Program-made: the position numbers and the translations under genes
Origin: a virus
IMG/VR virus record: IMGVR_UViG_3300011445_000046
Span: 1-37,759 of that record
Reading direction: 5' to 3' (one strand)
DNA length: 37,759 bases
The notes under the pieces: generated by a model
Told to the model about the DNA's origin: nothing
Databases searched by the model: none
What the model saw: only the letters and a program-made list of their open reading frames with translations
Shown here: piece after piece, positions 1 through 6,067 of the stretch
Layout: the number at the start of each line of letters is the position of its first letter
Numbering within the stretch: the stretch's first letter is position 1

Positions 1-2
1 GT

Positions 3-671
3 TGGGGGCCAGAGGTTAACGATGCGAACCTTGCCGCACGATTCGAATGGATTGTTCCACGATACCCTGTTACTTCGAAGGCGGGATATTCTGTACATCC
101 GCTCCCCGAACCGCCCTTGTGGTACAGGTGGGCGTTCTCGCAGGCCCCATCGGGACCGAAATCACCTGCGGGGGTCCCGTGGCAAGGCTGGCAGTTTTCC
201 GCTGGGAACAACGGGCAGGGGCCACGATACGGATGCCAGTCATCCGATCTAGATTTGAACATCATTGACAGCGCAGTTTGGGACACCTGGCTTGGTGTCC
301 CACCACAGACACCGATTGAGGATGAAGACATGAAAGCATTGTTGTACACTGTGACGGCTGCTGACGGCCAGTATTCGTGGTTCCTACACGAAAACCACAA
401 AGTCCGTCAAATCAGAAACGGCCACGAATATCAAGACCTGATCACAGCAGGGGGCATCCCACTGAACTTCATTGAAGGACCCGCTAAATACGCTGAAGTA
501 TTGTCAACGTTGCAGCCTGTTGGGGCGTTGGGGACCACAGGTAAAGCGGTGTTGGGTGATGCTGCTACAGCGGATTGGGAGAGGCGTGCGAACACTGAGG
601 TTACGGTGACGATCCCTGATGTGAATGTGGAGATTCCCACTGGCACCATTCAGGGTTCTATCACTTTCTGA
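3..671 (+). CDS. Endolysin, C-terminal part of GH25-like muramidase (5' truncated)
   Basis: The reading frame is open from the left edge, so the N-terminus and most of the catalytic barrel lie outside the window. The visible start (WIVPRYP, then WYRWAFSQ, WQGWQFS and DLDLNIID) matches the end of glycosyl hydrolase family 25 lysozymes, where a W-Q-[FY]-S strand and a D-L-N motif close the barrel. A further ~130 residues follow with no recognised wall-binding repeat; they end in a Val/Thr/Ile-rich strand region. The expected role is cleavage of host peptid­oglycan at lysis. It is convergent with the leftward genes and followed directly by a strong terminator. No holin is identifiable beside it. 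The family call rests on motif recognition of a partial protein. Confidence 0.65.
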   Translation, partial: WGPEVNDANLAARFEWIVPRYPVTSKAGYSVHPLPEPPLWYRWAFSQAPSGPKSPAGVPWQGWQFSAGNNGQGPRYGCQSSDLDLNIIDSAVWDTWLGVPPQTPIEDEDMKALLYTVTAADGQYSWFLHENHKVRQIRNGHEYQDLITAGGIPLNFIEGPAKYAEVLSTLQPVGALGTTGKAVLGDAATADWERRANTEVTVTIPDVNVEIPTGTIQGSITF

Positions 672-690
672 GAAAACTGCACCAACAGCA

Positions 691-722
691 CAAAACCCCC
701 ACCCGAAAGGGTGGGGGTTTTG
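691..722. terminator. Bidirectional intrinsic terminator
   Basis: A 13-bp perfect stem (AAAACCCCCACCC / GGGTGGGGGTTTT) with a GAAA tetraloop carries A and T runs on its two sides. It sits 20 nt after the endolysin stop and just before the convergent leftward gene's stop, so it can end transcription from both directions. Confidence 0.9.
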
Positions 723-730
723 TTATCACA

Positions 731-916
731 TCATTCCTGGGTTTGTGCCGCGCTTCCTTTCTGTTTGTGGGTTGTTCGTTGAATGAAAGCGGCGAGGTCA
801 GGAAACCTCGGGTCGGTCACCAAATCCCATTCATCGCCATTGGAGCAAAGCGTGGTGAGAATCGCCATCAGAATCTTCGTCGGATTCTGCTGAGGATCGA
901 ACCCGATCTTCATCAT
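731..916 (-). CDS. Small unknown protein overlapping, or fused by frameshift to, the upstream gene
   Basis: A 61-residue frame (ends AFIQRTTHKQKG...) with normal protein-like composition. It begins inside the 3' part of the gene that starts at 1115, in another frame. A GAGG lies 6 nt before the ATG at 916; a further in-frame ATG is at 922. The upstream frame degenerates into an acidic, serine-rich, low-complexity tail exactly where this frame becomes protein-like (from IGFDPQQNP on). Either this is an independent, translationally coupled gene, or the two halves are one protein joined by a frameshift near the repetitive GAAGATGATGAAGAT stretch. No family recognised. Confidence 0.5.
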   Translation of the reverse strand: MMKIGFDPQQNPTKILMAILTTLCSNGDEWDLVTDPRFPDLAAFIQRTTHKQKGSAAQTQE

Positions 917-1115
917 CTTCATCCTCTTTCCACTTGTAGGTTTGAGCAAACACATCGATCCGTTCCAACTGTAACGCCAGCCATGCGGCACCCAGCAGAC
1001 GTTCATCATCGTCTGTTGTGTCGATAGACAGGGACGGCCAGATGCCGACACGCAACGATTGTAGCCAGGCGTCGCATACTTCGATCAGTTTGTCATGGTC
1101 TGCAACATAGTTCAT
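831..1115 (-). CDS. Small hypothetical protein with acidic tail
   Basis: 94 residues. The first ~60 (MNYVADHDKLIEVCDAWLQ... LLGAAWLALQLERIDVFAQ) look like a compact helical protein. The last ~30 are D/E/S-rich (EDEDDEDR) and probably represent out-of-frame reading. The start overlaps the preceding gene's stop as TAATG, so translation is coupled. The natural continuation seems to lie in the other frame (731-916). Function unknown. Confidence 0.55.
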   Translation of the reverse strand: MNYVADHDKLIEVCDAWLQSLRVGIWPSLSIDTTDDDERLLGAAWLALQLERIDVFAQTYKWKEDEDDEDRVRSSAESDEDSDGDSHHALLQWR

Positions 1116-1312
1116 TAGAACTCCCCTAAGGTGCCGAACGCACGGATGCGGCGTTCGGCGGTGGCGGCTTTCCCGAACTTGCCGCCCACGTTGGAACGGC
1201 ATAGACGGGCCAACACATGTTCATCTTTGTGTTCGGCCCGCTTCAATCCTAGGCCGTGCTGTAGCCGACATTCGATGTCGGTCAGCCGACAATCCTTATA
1301 TTGGCAGGTCAT
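1115..1312 (-). CDS. Small basic hypothetical protein
   Basis: 65 residues, rich in Arg and Lys, with four cysteines (positions 4, 9, 16, 39) that could bind a metal, though spacing matches no finger I know. It overlaps the previous gene by 4 nt (ATGA) and the following gene by TAATG, typical of this leftward cassette. No homologous family recognised; a nucleic-acid-binding role is only a guess from charge. Confidence 0.6.
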   Translation of the reverse strand: MTCQYKDCRLTDIECRLQHGLGLKRAEHKDEHVLARLCRSNVGGKFGKAATAERRIRAFGTLGEF

Positions 1313-1485
1313 CCCAGTAGCGCCTCTCCGAAACCGTCAACCCAACCTTGACCATATTCAGTCAGACATTCAGCACCCAGGCTTTCATGGCTAAAACGGG
1401 CCGACCATCCTCGGCCCTGGCCTTTTTCAGGAATTGCCCAAGTACGCCAGTCGTATTCATCGAATACCGTTTCATCGAATGTCAT
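1309..1485 (-). CDS. Small aromatic-rich hypothetical protein
   Basis: 58 residues starting MTFDETVFDEYDW. An upstream in-frame ATG exists at 1515, but GGAGGGAAG lies immediately before the ATG at 1485, which decides this start. It overlaps the preceding gene by 14 nt and the next by ATGA. Trp/Tyr/Gly-rich, no recognised domain. Confidence 0.6.
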   Translation of the reverse strand: MTFDETVFDEYDWRTWAIPEKGQGRGWSARFSHESLGAECLTEYGQGWVDGFGEALLG

Positions 1486-1780
1486 TCTTCCCTCCGTGAA
1501 CATAAACCCATTCACCCGACCTACCGAGTGGTGCAGTCAAAGTATAACACGAACCATCCTCAAATGTCAAGTCTTCCCACGGCGCATACAACCTGACGAT
1601 GTTGCCATGATGGGGGCCGCCGATCAGCTTAAACCTGGCCGAGTTGTCTCGCACCACCCGTTGTGTGTCGGTGATTTTCGCCATGTCTGCTGCGACCAGG
1701 GCACGTTTCTCAGAAAGTTTCATCGCGGCCTCGCAAAATGCCAAGGCTGACGGTGATTCACAAAGCTGAAATGTCCCCAT
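1472..1780 (-). CDS. Hypothetical protein with GGPHHG motif
   Basis: 102 residues from the ATG at 1780; an ATG at 1723 (MKLSEKR) preceded by GAGG at 5 nt is an equally plausible start. The C-terminal half (FKLIGGPHHGNIVRLYAPWEDLTF) resembles a small beta-rich protein common in actinobacterial phages whose hallmark is a GGP[LFH][DH]G motif followed by a Tyr-rich strand. The function of those proteins is not known to me. A copy of the 11-bp palindrome lies inside the coding sequence (1706-1716), just after the internal ATG. Confidence 0.6.
   Translation of the reverse strand: MGTFQLCESPSALAFCEAAMKLSEKRALVAADMAKITDTQRVVRDNSARFKLIGGPHHGNIVRLYAPWEDLTFEDGSCYTLTAPLGRSGEWVYVHGGKNDIR
1706..1716. promoter_or_regulatory. 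Palindromic operator-like site TTTCTCAGAAA
   Basis: Exact copy of the recurring TTTCTNAGAAA palindrome, inside a small gene and directly after its internal candidate start at 1723. Confidence 0.6.
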
Positions 1781-1816
1781 CCAATCAGCCGCTTGTAAAT
1801 TATCCTATTGCAGTAC

Positions 1817-2209
1817 CTACACTGGTGACCCATCCTCTACCTCCATCAACGCTCGTAGACGTGTCAACGCACTAGTTTTCAATCGTTGCACCATGCTCGG
1901 TGACATACCGAGAATGCGTGCAGCCGTCCTGACCGAATGTCCTGCGATCACCGTAGCGTCGATCACGGCACGTTCCTCGTCCGACAGTTCTGTTTCCAAC
2001 AGATCGGCAGCCCGTTCTTGACTCCGATGAATCGTCGTCCTATCCTGTCGGATCGGTTCGTTCGGTGCCGCCTCCATGATCGCTTCGATTTCTGTTTCTG
2101 GGATATGGTCGGGGTCGGGGCCTGATTCTAGCAGCCACGGAACAGATAGTACCTCCCTGGTGTCACGTCGATATTCTGTTTCTTTCAGCGCCCATTCCCA
2201 GGCTTTCAT
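1817..2209 (-). CDS. Sigma-70 region 4-like DNA-binding protein
   Basis: 130 residues. Residues ~75-122 (LSDEERAVIDATVIAGHSVRTAARILGMS... then SALTRLRALM) form a helix-turn-helix of the sigma region 4 type: an acidic L-[ST]-x-x-E-R-x-V-[IL] lead, a G-H-S-x-R-x-A-A-x-[IL]-[LG]-x-[ST] recognition helix and a trailing Leu/Arg helix. No region 2 (-10 recognition and core binding) is evident, so it is either a sigma-like transcriptional regulator or a minimal sigma factor. The N-terminal 70 residues are unrecognised. It lies in the leftward replication cassette. It is a candidate regulator for the late promoter-like elements, but nothing in the sequence links them directly. Confidence 0.65.
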   Translation of the reverse strand: MKAWEWALKETEYRRDTREVLSVPWLLESGPDPDHIPETEIEAIMEAAPNEPIRQDRTTIHRSQERAADLLETELSDEERAVIDATVIAGHSVRTAARILGMSPSMVQRLKTSALTRLRALMEVEDGSPV

Positions 2210-2211
2210 GG

Positions 2212-2679
2212 CTAATCCAAATGTTCGATGTGAATGGCGATGTACGGCTTCCCCTCAGGAAACTGACCTGGTTGTCCGTGCTTTTCCAGCAGTTTTATCA
2301 ACCCGAAGATCGGGACCAGCCAACACCTGGAGTGGATTTCGTCCCATAGCCATACGTGGACAACTTCACCCCGTTCGTTGGTTTGGTAATGCCAATCCAA
2401 CAAGGCATCAATCTTGTCATCCTTGAACTTGAACAAACCATCACGGCCACAACCCTGGACTTCAACCAAACGGACCGTGCCGTCAGGTCCTTCCAGCAGA
2501 TAGTCTGGCGTGTAACGCACAAACGGGTCGATGTTGAACATCGATACTCGTGGCCTGTTCAGACCGTATCGTTCCCATTGCCAGCCAGAGTTGGGACCAT
2601 AGTTGTGTTCGAACGCCGTTTCCGCAATATCACCCAACGTTGCTTCCCTTGTGTTCCAGACTTCATCTTTGAAACTCAC
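2212..2679 (-). CDS. Predicted PD-(D/E)XK-type nuclease
   Basis: 155 residues from a GTG start, chosen because GGAGG lies 7 nt upstream; the GTG overlaps the previous gene's stop (GTGA). The centre has a P-D-Y-L-L strand, a short loop and then V-R-L-V-E-V-Q-G, followed by FKFKDDK. This order (PD..., ExQ/K, downstream Lys) is the core of restriction-like and resolvase-like nucleases. The third motif is E-V-Q instead of the usual E-V-K, so activity is uncertain. It may process phage DNA ends or degrade host DNA; it is grouped with RusA and the primase. Confidence 0.55.
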   Translation of the reverse strand: MSFKDEVWNTREATLGDIAETAFEHNYGPNSGWQWERYGLNRPRVSMFNIDPFVRYTPDYLLEGPDGTVRLVEVQGCGRDGLFKFKDDKIDALLDWHYQTNERGEVVHVWLWDEIHSRCWLVPIFGLIKLLEKHGQPGQFPEGKPYIAIHIEHLD

Positions 2680-2846
2680 GGATAATCCTCCAAACAGTTG
2701 GTGCACGGATCGGCTTTGAAACCGAATGAACGGATACGTTCCTGGCCTTTCCAAGAAAGGCCACAGGTGTAGCAGTATTCGTCTGTTCGGTTGTCCAGCC
2801 AGTCCCGCGTGTCGGCATCGGGATCGAAACTATACCCGCCCATCAT
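2676..2846 (-). CDS. 56-residue zinc-ribbon protein
   Basis: A short frame starting at two successive ATGs (GAGAGG just upstream). It contains Y-C-Y-T-C-G near residue 25 and P-C-T-N-C near the end, giving two CxxC knuckles about 25 residues apart, the pattern of a zinc ribbon. The stop overlaps the GTG of the nuclease gene, and the start overlaps the upstream gene by 17 nt. The role is unknown; such proteins often bind nucleic acid or act as adaptors. A palindrome variant (GGCCTTTC...GAAAGGCC) at 2744-2762 is encoded within it. Confidence 0.7.
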   Translation of the reverse strand: MMGGYSFDPDADTRDWLDNRTDEYCYTCGLSWKGQERIRSFGFKADPCTNCLEDYP

Positions 2847-3108
2847 CGCCTCTCAATTGTGGCAGAGGTTTCACCTTGGCGACACGCCCAGCATGAAACG
2901 AACGAAACTGTGCCGACTGCGAACCCTTCTCATCAACAGGACCCCAAAACGTCAGCACCCCCTTGCCGTCATGATACAGGAAACGGAACCAGCCGCCCTC
3001 GCCGCTGACACGACACAGAGCGTGATGAGGGATATCGATGTTGCCGTCGCTGTAGGTTTGGATTCGATTCGCCAAAACCTCAATCGGCTTCGACCGTTGA
3101 CGGGTCAT
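2830..3108 (-). CDS. Hypothetical protein
   Basis: 92 residues starting MTRQRSKPIEV; AGGGAGG at 6-7 nt upstream selects this ATG over the one at 3114. It contains a run of beta-strand-like sequence (GGWFRFLYHDGKGVLTFWGPVD). No family recognised. It overlaps both neighbours, which is normal for this cassette. Confidence 0.6.
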   Translation of the reverse strand: MTRQRSKPIEVLANRIQTYSDGNIDIPHHALCRVSGEGGWFRFLYHDGKGVLTFWGPVDEKGSQSAQFRSFHAGRVAKVKPLPQLRGDDGRV

Positions 3109-3328
3109 CAGCATCCTCCCTGAAGGCGGGTAACGTGTGCTCGGTCATCATGCGTCGCACAATCAGTGTGGCCGCATCGTCATCCTCAGGTAGCGCCTGC
3201 CAGAATCCTTTGGCATTCATGATGTGTGTTACGGCGGCGTCGGCGCAGCGGAACATGGCGAACCGCACAGGTTCGCCTGGCTCATTCTGTAACGCTTGGA
3301 TGAATGCGATTTTCGCTTGCTTCGGCAT
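3080..3328 (-). CDS. Hypothetical protein
   Basis: 82 residues with a GAGAGG ribosome-binding site six nt before its ATG. Predicted mostly helical, with the final third acidic (EDADDPSTVEAD). It overlaps the next gene by 29 nt. No recognised domain; function unknown. Confidence 0.6.
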   Translation of the reverse strand: MPKQAKIAFIQALQNEPGEPVRFAMFRCADAAVTHIMNAKGFWQALPEDDDAATLIVRRMMTEHTLPAFREDADDPSTVEAD

Positions 3329-3492
3329 TGAAATCCTCTCTAACGAAGGGTGAGCCTACAACAGCAATACTATATGTAACACCAGGCTCAGGGGTCATGG
3401 CATCGGCGGCTTCTGCCGCCTCTACGGCCGATAGAATCTGCGATCATCGGCAACTTCACGGACAACCACGGACAACCATGAACTCGTCGTAT
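3329..3492. other. Gap with hairpin and tandem repeat, no convincing gene
   Basis: This 164-nt stretch between two leftward genes holds a GGCGGC-TTCT-GCCGCC hairpin (about 3404-3420) and two tandem copies of ACGGACAACC (3459-3478). A 24-codon frame overlapping the RusA stop by ATGA is possible on the minus strand but has no supporting feature. Confidence 0.4.
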
Positions 3493-3843
3493 TCATTCAT
3501 CTTTCTCAAACCTCAGATCGATGTAATGTACCTGTCGGTCATCCAGATAGGCGACACCGTTCAACCCGTCGCAAACGACCTTCACATAGTTGTCTAGGTC
3601 GCCTCTGATACCTTTCGGTCGGTGCCCTTCTTCTAGTTCCCATACTTCTACTTCGATATGGTCGCCCCTGATGATCAAACTCATGCCGACAGGGCCAGTG
3701 TATTGTGTCGGTCCTTCTTGATCCAGCCAGCCTTGTTTGACGGCTACCTCATATTCGTGGGTGGCTTTCGGGGTGTATGCTTTACGCCGCTTCCCCAGGC
3801 GGGGACGTTGCTTTGTTTGTGGCCTGACGTACAGCTTCATCAA
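3493..3843 (-). CDS. rusA: RusA-like Holliday junction resolvase
   Basis: 116 residues, the usual RusA length. The signature is clear: R-G-D-L-D-N-Y-V-K-V-V-C-D-G-L-N at 80-95 followed by L-D-D-R-Q-V at 100-105. By family knowledge the aspartates at 82, 84, 92 and 101/102 and the lysine at 88 form the metal-binding active site. A basic N-terminus (KQRPRLGKRRK) fits DNA binding. It should cut four-way DNA junctions made during replication and recombination, clearing branched DNA before packaging. Two successive ATGs begin the frame, and it overlaps the upstream zinc-binding gene by about 60 nt. Confidence 0.9.
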   Translation of the reverse strand: MMKLYVRPQTKQRPRLGKRRKAYTPKATHEYEVAVKQGWLDQEGPTQYTGPVGMSLIIRGDHIEVEVWELEEGHRPKGIRGDLDNYVKVVCDGLNGVAYLDDRQVHYIDLRFEKDE

Positions 3844-4024
3844 TCCTCATTTCGATGTAGGTTTGTAGGGCCAAACTGAAATCGTTCATCGATTCGATCT
3901 GTCCGATAGCCCACACAGTCAGATGATAGTTGCAGAAGTCTTCGTTTTTCGATGTTGGGGTGCCGCACGACTTCGTGCGGCACCCCTTATATGTGCACCG
4001 TTTATAGATTCCTTGACCAGCCAT
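3782..4024 (-). CDS. Small Cys-rich (putative zinc-binding) protein
   Basis: 80 residues, start fixed by GGAGG seven nt before the ATG. Four cysteines in the first 31 residues (Y-K-R-C, K-G-C, K-S-C-G-T, D-F-C-N-Y-H) plus a His could hold one zinc; the rest is helical. An extraordinary 14-bp perfect inverted repeat (3957-3970 / 3973-3986) lies within the Cys-rich coding region. It shares a long 3' overlap with rusA. Function unknown. Confidence 0.6.
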   Translation of the reverse strand: MAGQGIYKRCTYKGCRTKSCGTPTSKNEDFCNYHLTVWAIGQIESMNDFSLALQTYIEMRIDEAVRQATNKATSPPGEAA

Positions 4025-4089
4025 CAATCATCCTCCGAAAACAGGATCGCTGCCAGGATCATAAGTGCGACCACTACCAACACGATCAT
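4024..4089 (-). CDS. 21-residue single-helix membrane peptide
   Basis: A micro-ORF: MIVLVVVALMILAAILFSEDD. GGAGGGAG lies ahead of the ATG, and its TGA overlaps the next start (TGATG). The peptide is one uninterrupted hydrophobic helix with an acidic end, so it should insert in the host membrane. It could be a holin-like, superinfection-exclusion or membrane-protein-modulating peptide; nothing distinguishes these. It is one of several similar peptides in the window. Confidence 0.6.
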   Translation of the reverse strand: MIVLVVVALMILAAILFSEDD

Positions 4090-4110
4090 AGCTTCGCTCC
4101 CTCCATCCGC

Positions 4111-4206
4111 TTAATGCTGCCACAGACATTTAGTGCGACTCGCCTCATAAACAACACCACAGTCAGGACAAATTCTGATAATGTCCAGATGCCCTCGCCA
4201 TGTCAT
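4111..4206 (-). CDS. 31-residue zinc-knuckle microprotein
   Basis: Starts ATGA-overlapped with the primase stop. The sequence carries I-C-P-D-C-G-V-V-Y and later T-K-C-L-W-Q-H, so C-x2-C plus a later Cys and His could make a half zinc ribbon. Position and coupling to the primase support translation. Function unknown. Confidence 0.55.
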   Translation of the reverse strand: MTWRGHLDIIRICPDCGVVYEASRTKCLWQH

Positions 4207-5120
4207 AGCGCCCTCTCCACAATGTCACGAATATAGTCGTCCCTGTTTGGGCGATCCACATACTTACCCCAACGCTGATCCGCAACATCAACCACCGCAT
4301 ACATTTCGGCGGGCGTCAAACCCGCCGCCCTGCACTGATGAGCCAAGCTCACCAGTCCTGCGGAACGATCATGTTTCGGACCGTTCTTCACGAACTGGTA
4401 CAGGTCGGGTCGGCTGTTCAGCAGCTTACCCAACAATAGTTGTAGTTGTCCATCGGTTAGCATTTCGCCATCAAACACCTTTCGTGTTGGCTCCCTGTAT
4501 AGGGAAGCGTAGTGTTGCAATGCCGCTGGCGGTGCATAGTGTTCGGGTCCGAAATTGTTGACCCATTCGGTTGCCACAAGATGGGTTCCGTCGTTTGTTG
4601 AGCACCAGCCGTACACCATCACCTGCCGCTCAGGGTAGGGGTCACCATCGCGTCTAGCGAGCACACCCTTGTACGGCAGTCTGACGTAGTTGCCTAGCTG
4701 CCCTGGCGCAAGAACCTCCGACTTCGGGTTCACTTCCTTCGTCGGTAGATCGATAGCCTGATACGCCACCCTCAACGCACGGCTCATCGTACGGGCCTCT
4801 ACGGGGGTTTCTGAGAAAGCCCAGATGTGCCAGCCCTTCGACCTGCTGCGTTCGACGTGTGGGGGGATGCCCATGGCGTTCAGGGTTGTTGCGAGTCCGT
4901 ATGCTTCGGTCCAGTTGCCTGTGTCGATGTCGCAGCAACCCCAGCGGACCATCAGCTTGTCGTCTTCACGCCAGATCGGGTAAATGCCGATGCCTTCGAA
5001 TCCTTCCAGGTGGCGTTTGATTGTGGTTGGCGTCACCCAGGAGCGAACACAGCCGCCTATGTCGCTTCCATAGGCAGCGGGGTTTCCTGCGAACAGTTGT
5101 AGCATTCTGTCAGCGATCAT
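4203..5120 (-). CDS. AEP-family DNA primase
   Basis: 305 residues. The three hallmark motifs of archaeo-eukaryotic-type primases are in order: W-G-C-C-D-I-D-T-G at 60-68 (metal-binding D64 and D66), S-K-G-W-H-I-W-A-F at 94-102 (nucleotide-binding His98) and L-G-N-Y-V-R-L-P-Y at 142-150. This layout resembles the primase/polymerase domain found alone in many actinobacterial phages. It should prime DNA synthesis together with the helicase at 6067-7104. The C-terminal ~80 residues contain a helical module (LTPAEMYAVVDVADQRWGKY). Start and stop overlap neighbours by ATGA. Confidence 0.8.
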   Translation of the reverse strand: MIADRMLQLFAGNPAAYGSDIGGCVRSWVTPTTIKRHLEGFEGIGIYPIWREDDKLMVRWGCCDIDTGNWTEAYGLATTLNAMGIPPHVERSRSKGWHIWAFSETPVEARTMSRALRVAYQAIDLPTKEVNPKSEVLAPGQLGNYVRLPYKGVLARRDGDPYPERQVMVYGWCSTNDGTHLVATEWVNNFGPEHYAPPAALQHYASLYREPTRKVFDGEMLTDGQLQLLLGKLLNSRPDLYQFVKNGPKHDRSAGLVSLAHQCRAAGLTPAEMYAVVDVADQRWGKYVDRPNRDDYIRDIVERAL

Positions 5121-5323
5121 CGTTCTACCTCATCTGCTTCGTCAAGTAGGGCCAGGCCGATCTGTCTGGCCTGTTGGCGTGACAGGCGAACAGATATACG
5201 TCTGGCCTGGCCTCCACAGTTGCCTGTGTTTGACACTTCCAGAAACACGTCGCCGCCGAAGCGGGCCGTGTCATCGGATGTGATTTCGATTTTGCGGTAC
5301 AGGTTGGTTTTGATAACCCTCAT
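5117..5323 (-). CDS. Small hypothetical protein, paralogue of its neighbour
   Basis: 68 residues. The C-terminus (S-R-Q-Q-A-R-Q-I-G-L-A-L-L-D-E-A-D-E-V-E-R) parallels the gene just upstream (A-R-K-I-A-M-Q-L-M-K-L-A-D-E-C-E-R), suggesting a tandem duplication with diverged N-termini. The N-terminal half is beta-rich. Function unknown; it overlaps the primase start by ATGA. Confidence 0.6.
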   Translation of the reverse strand: MRVIKTNLYRKIEITSDDTARFGGDVFLEVSNTGNCGGQARRISVRLSRQQARQIGLALLDEADEVER

Positions 5324-5571
5324 CGTCGTTCTGCTTTGTCTCGTTCACATTCGTCGTCTCGTTCACATTCGTCGGCTAGTTTCATCAGTTGCATCGCAAT
5401 CTTGCGAGCATCAGCAGGGTAAATGGATTTTATTCGACTTCGACCACTTGTCTGAATAGCAACCCTATAGCCTTTGGACGGGCGGGCACGCTTACGTCCC
5501 CGTGCCGCAACCAAACCCGCCTCGCCGCAGGTCCGATCAACGGCGTATACAGAAGCCACGGATTCAGCCAC
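5320..5571 (-). CDS. Small hypothetical protein with tandem DECERD repeat
   Basis: 83 residues from a GTG preceded by AGGGGAA. It shares the AR-x-I-x3-L-x3-ADE helix with the next gene. The tail is an exact 18-bp tandem duplication (5339-5374) encoding DECERD twice. The middle is very basic (ARGRKRARPSKG), so nucleic-acid contact is plausible but unproven. Confidence 0.6.
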   Translation of the reverse strand: MAESVASVYAVDRTCGEAGLVAARGRKRARPSKGYRVAIQTSGRSRIKSIYPADARKIAMQLMKLADECERDDECERDKAERR

Positions 5572-6067
5572 GGATTTCCCCTCTCGTGCTGGCCCGCGTT
5601 GCGAACTGGAATTTTACGTCGGCGGCGTTGGGTGCGACACGGCACGGGTTGTTGCGGATGAAGGTGCGTTCCCATTCGAACAGTTCCTTGTCCCGTTCCT
5701 TCACTTCGGACACGAACTCGTCTGAGGGTGGGTACAGATCGAACCTTTCGGCCAGCGCCTTTTCCCAACTTAATTCGATCAAGATGAAGGCACGCATTTC
5801 CCCTGAATGTTTCAGGGGACCCACCATATCACCCAAATAGGCTTCCGAGGCGTCATGCAGAAGGGCGGTCCTGTAATCCTTCGGGTCATCGTAGGACGAT
5901 GCGACTAGGATGCTGTGTTCCGCAACCGAATAAGGTTGCGGAGTATGCCCACCGAACCTGTTGATCAAGCTGAGTGAGTGGGCGATATCCCCCAACATGA
6001 TCAGTTTCGGATCAGGGTTCAACAAATCGATTAGCAGTCCCGAATATGTTCTGATAGTAGCGTCCAT
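5564..6067 (-). CDS. HD-domain phosphohydrolase
   Basis: 167 residues. H30 (DIAHSLSLINRFGG), H51 (YSVAEHS), H71-D72 (ALLHDASEAYLGD) form the HD metal-binding pattern, and the start (TYSGLLIDLLNPDP) is typical of a phage branch of the YfbR-like family. Such enzymes dephosphorylate deoxynucleoside monophosphates or related nucleotides, so a role in shaping the nucleotide pool for phage replication is likely. AGGGAG precedes the ATG, and the start overlaps the helicase stop as TAATG. Confidence 0.8.
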   Translation of the reverse strand: MDATIRTYSGLLIDLLNPDPKLIMLGDIAHSLSLINRFGGHTPQPYSVAEHSILVASSYDDPKDYRTALLHDASEAYLGDMVGPLKHSGEMRAFILIELSWEKALAERFDLYPPSDEFVSEVKERDKELFEWERTFIRNNPCRVAPNAADVKFQFATRASTRGEIRG

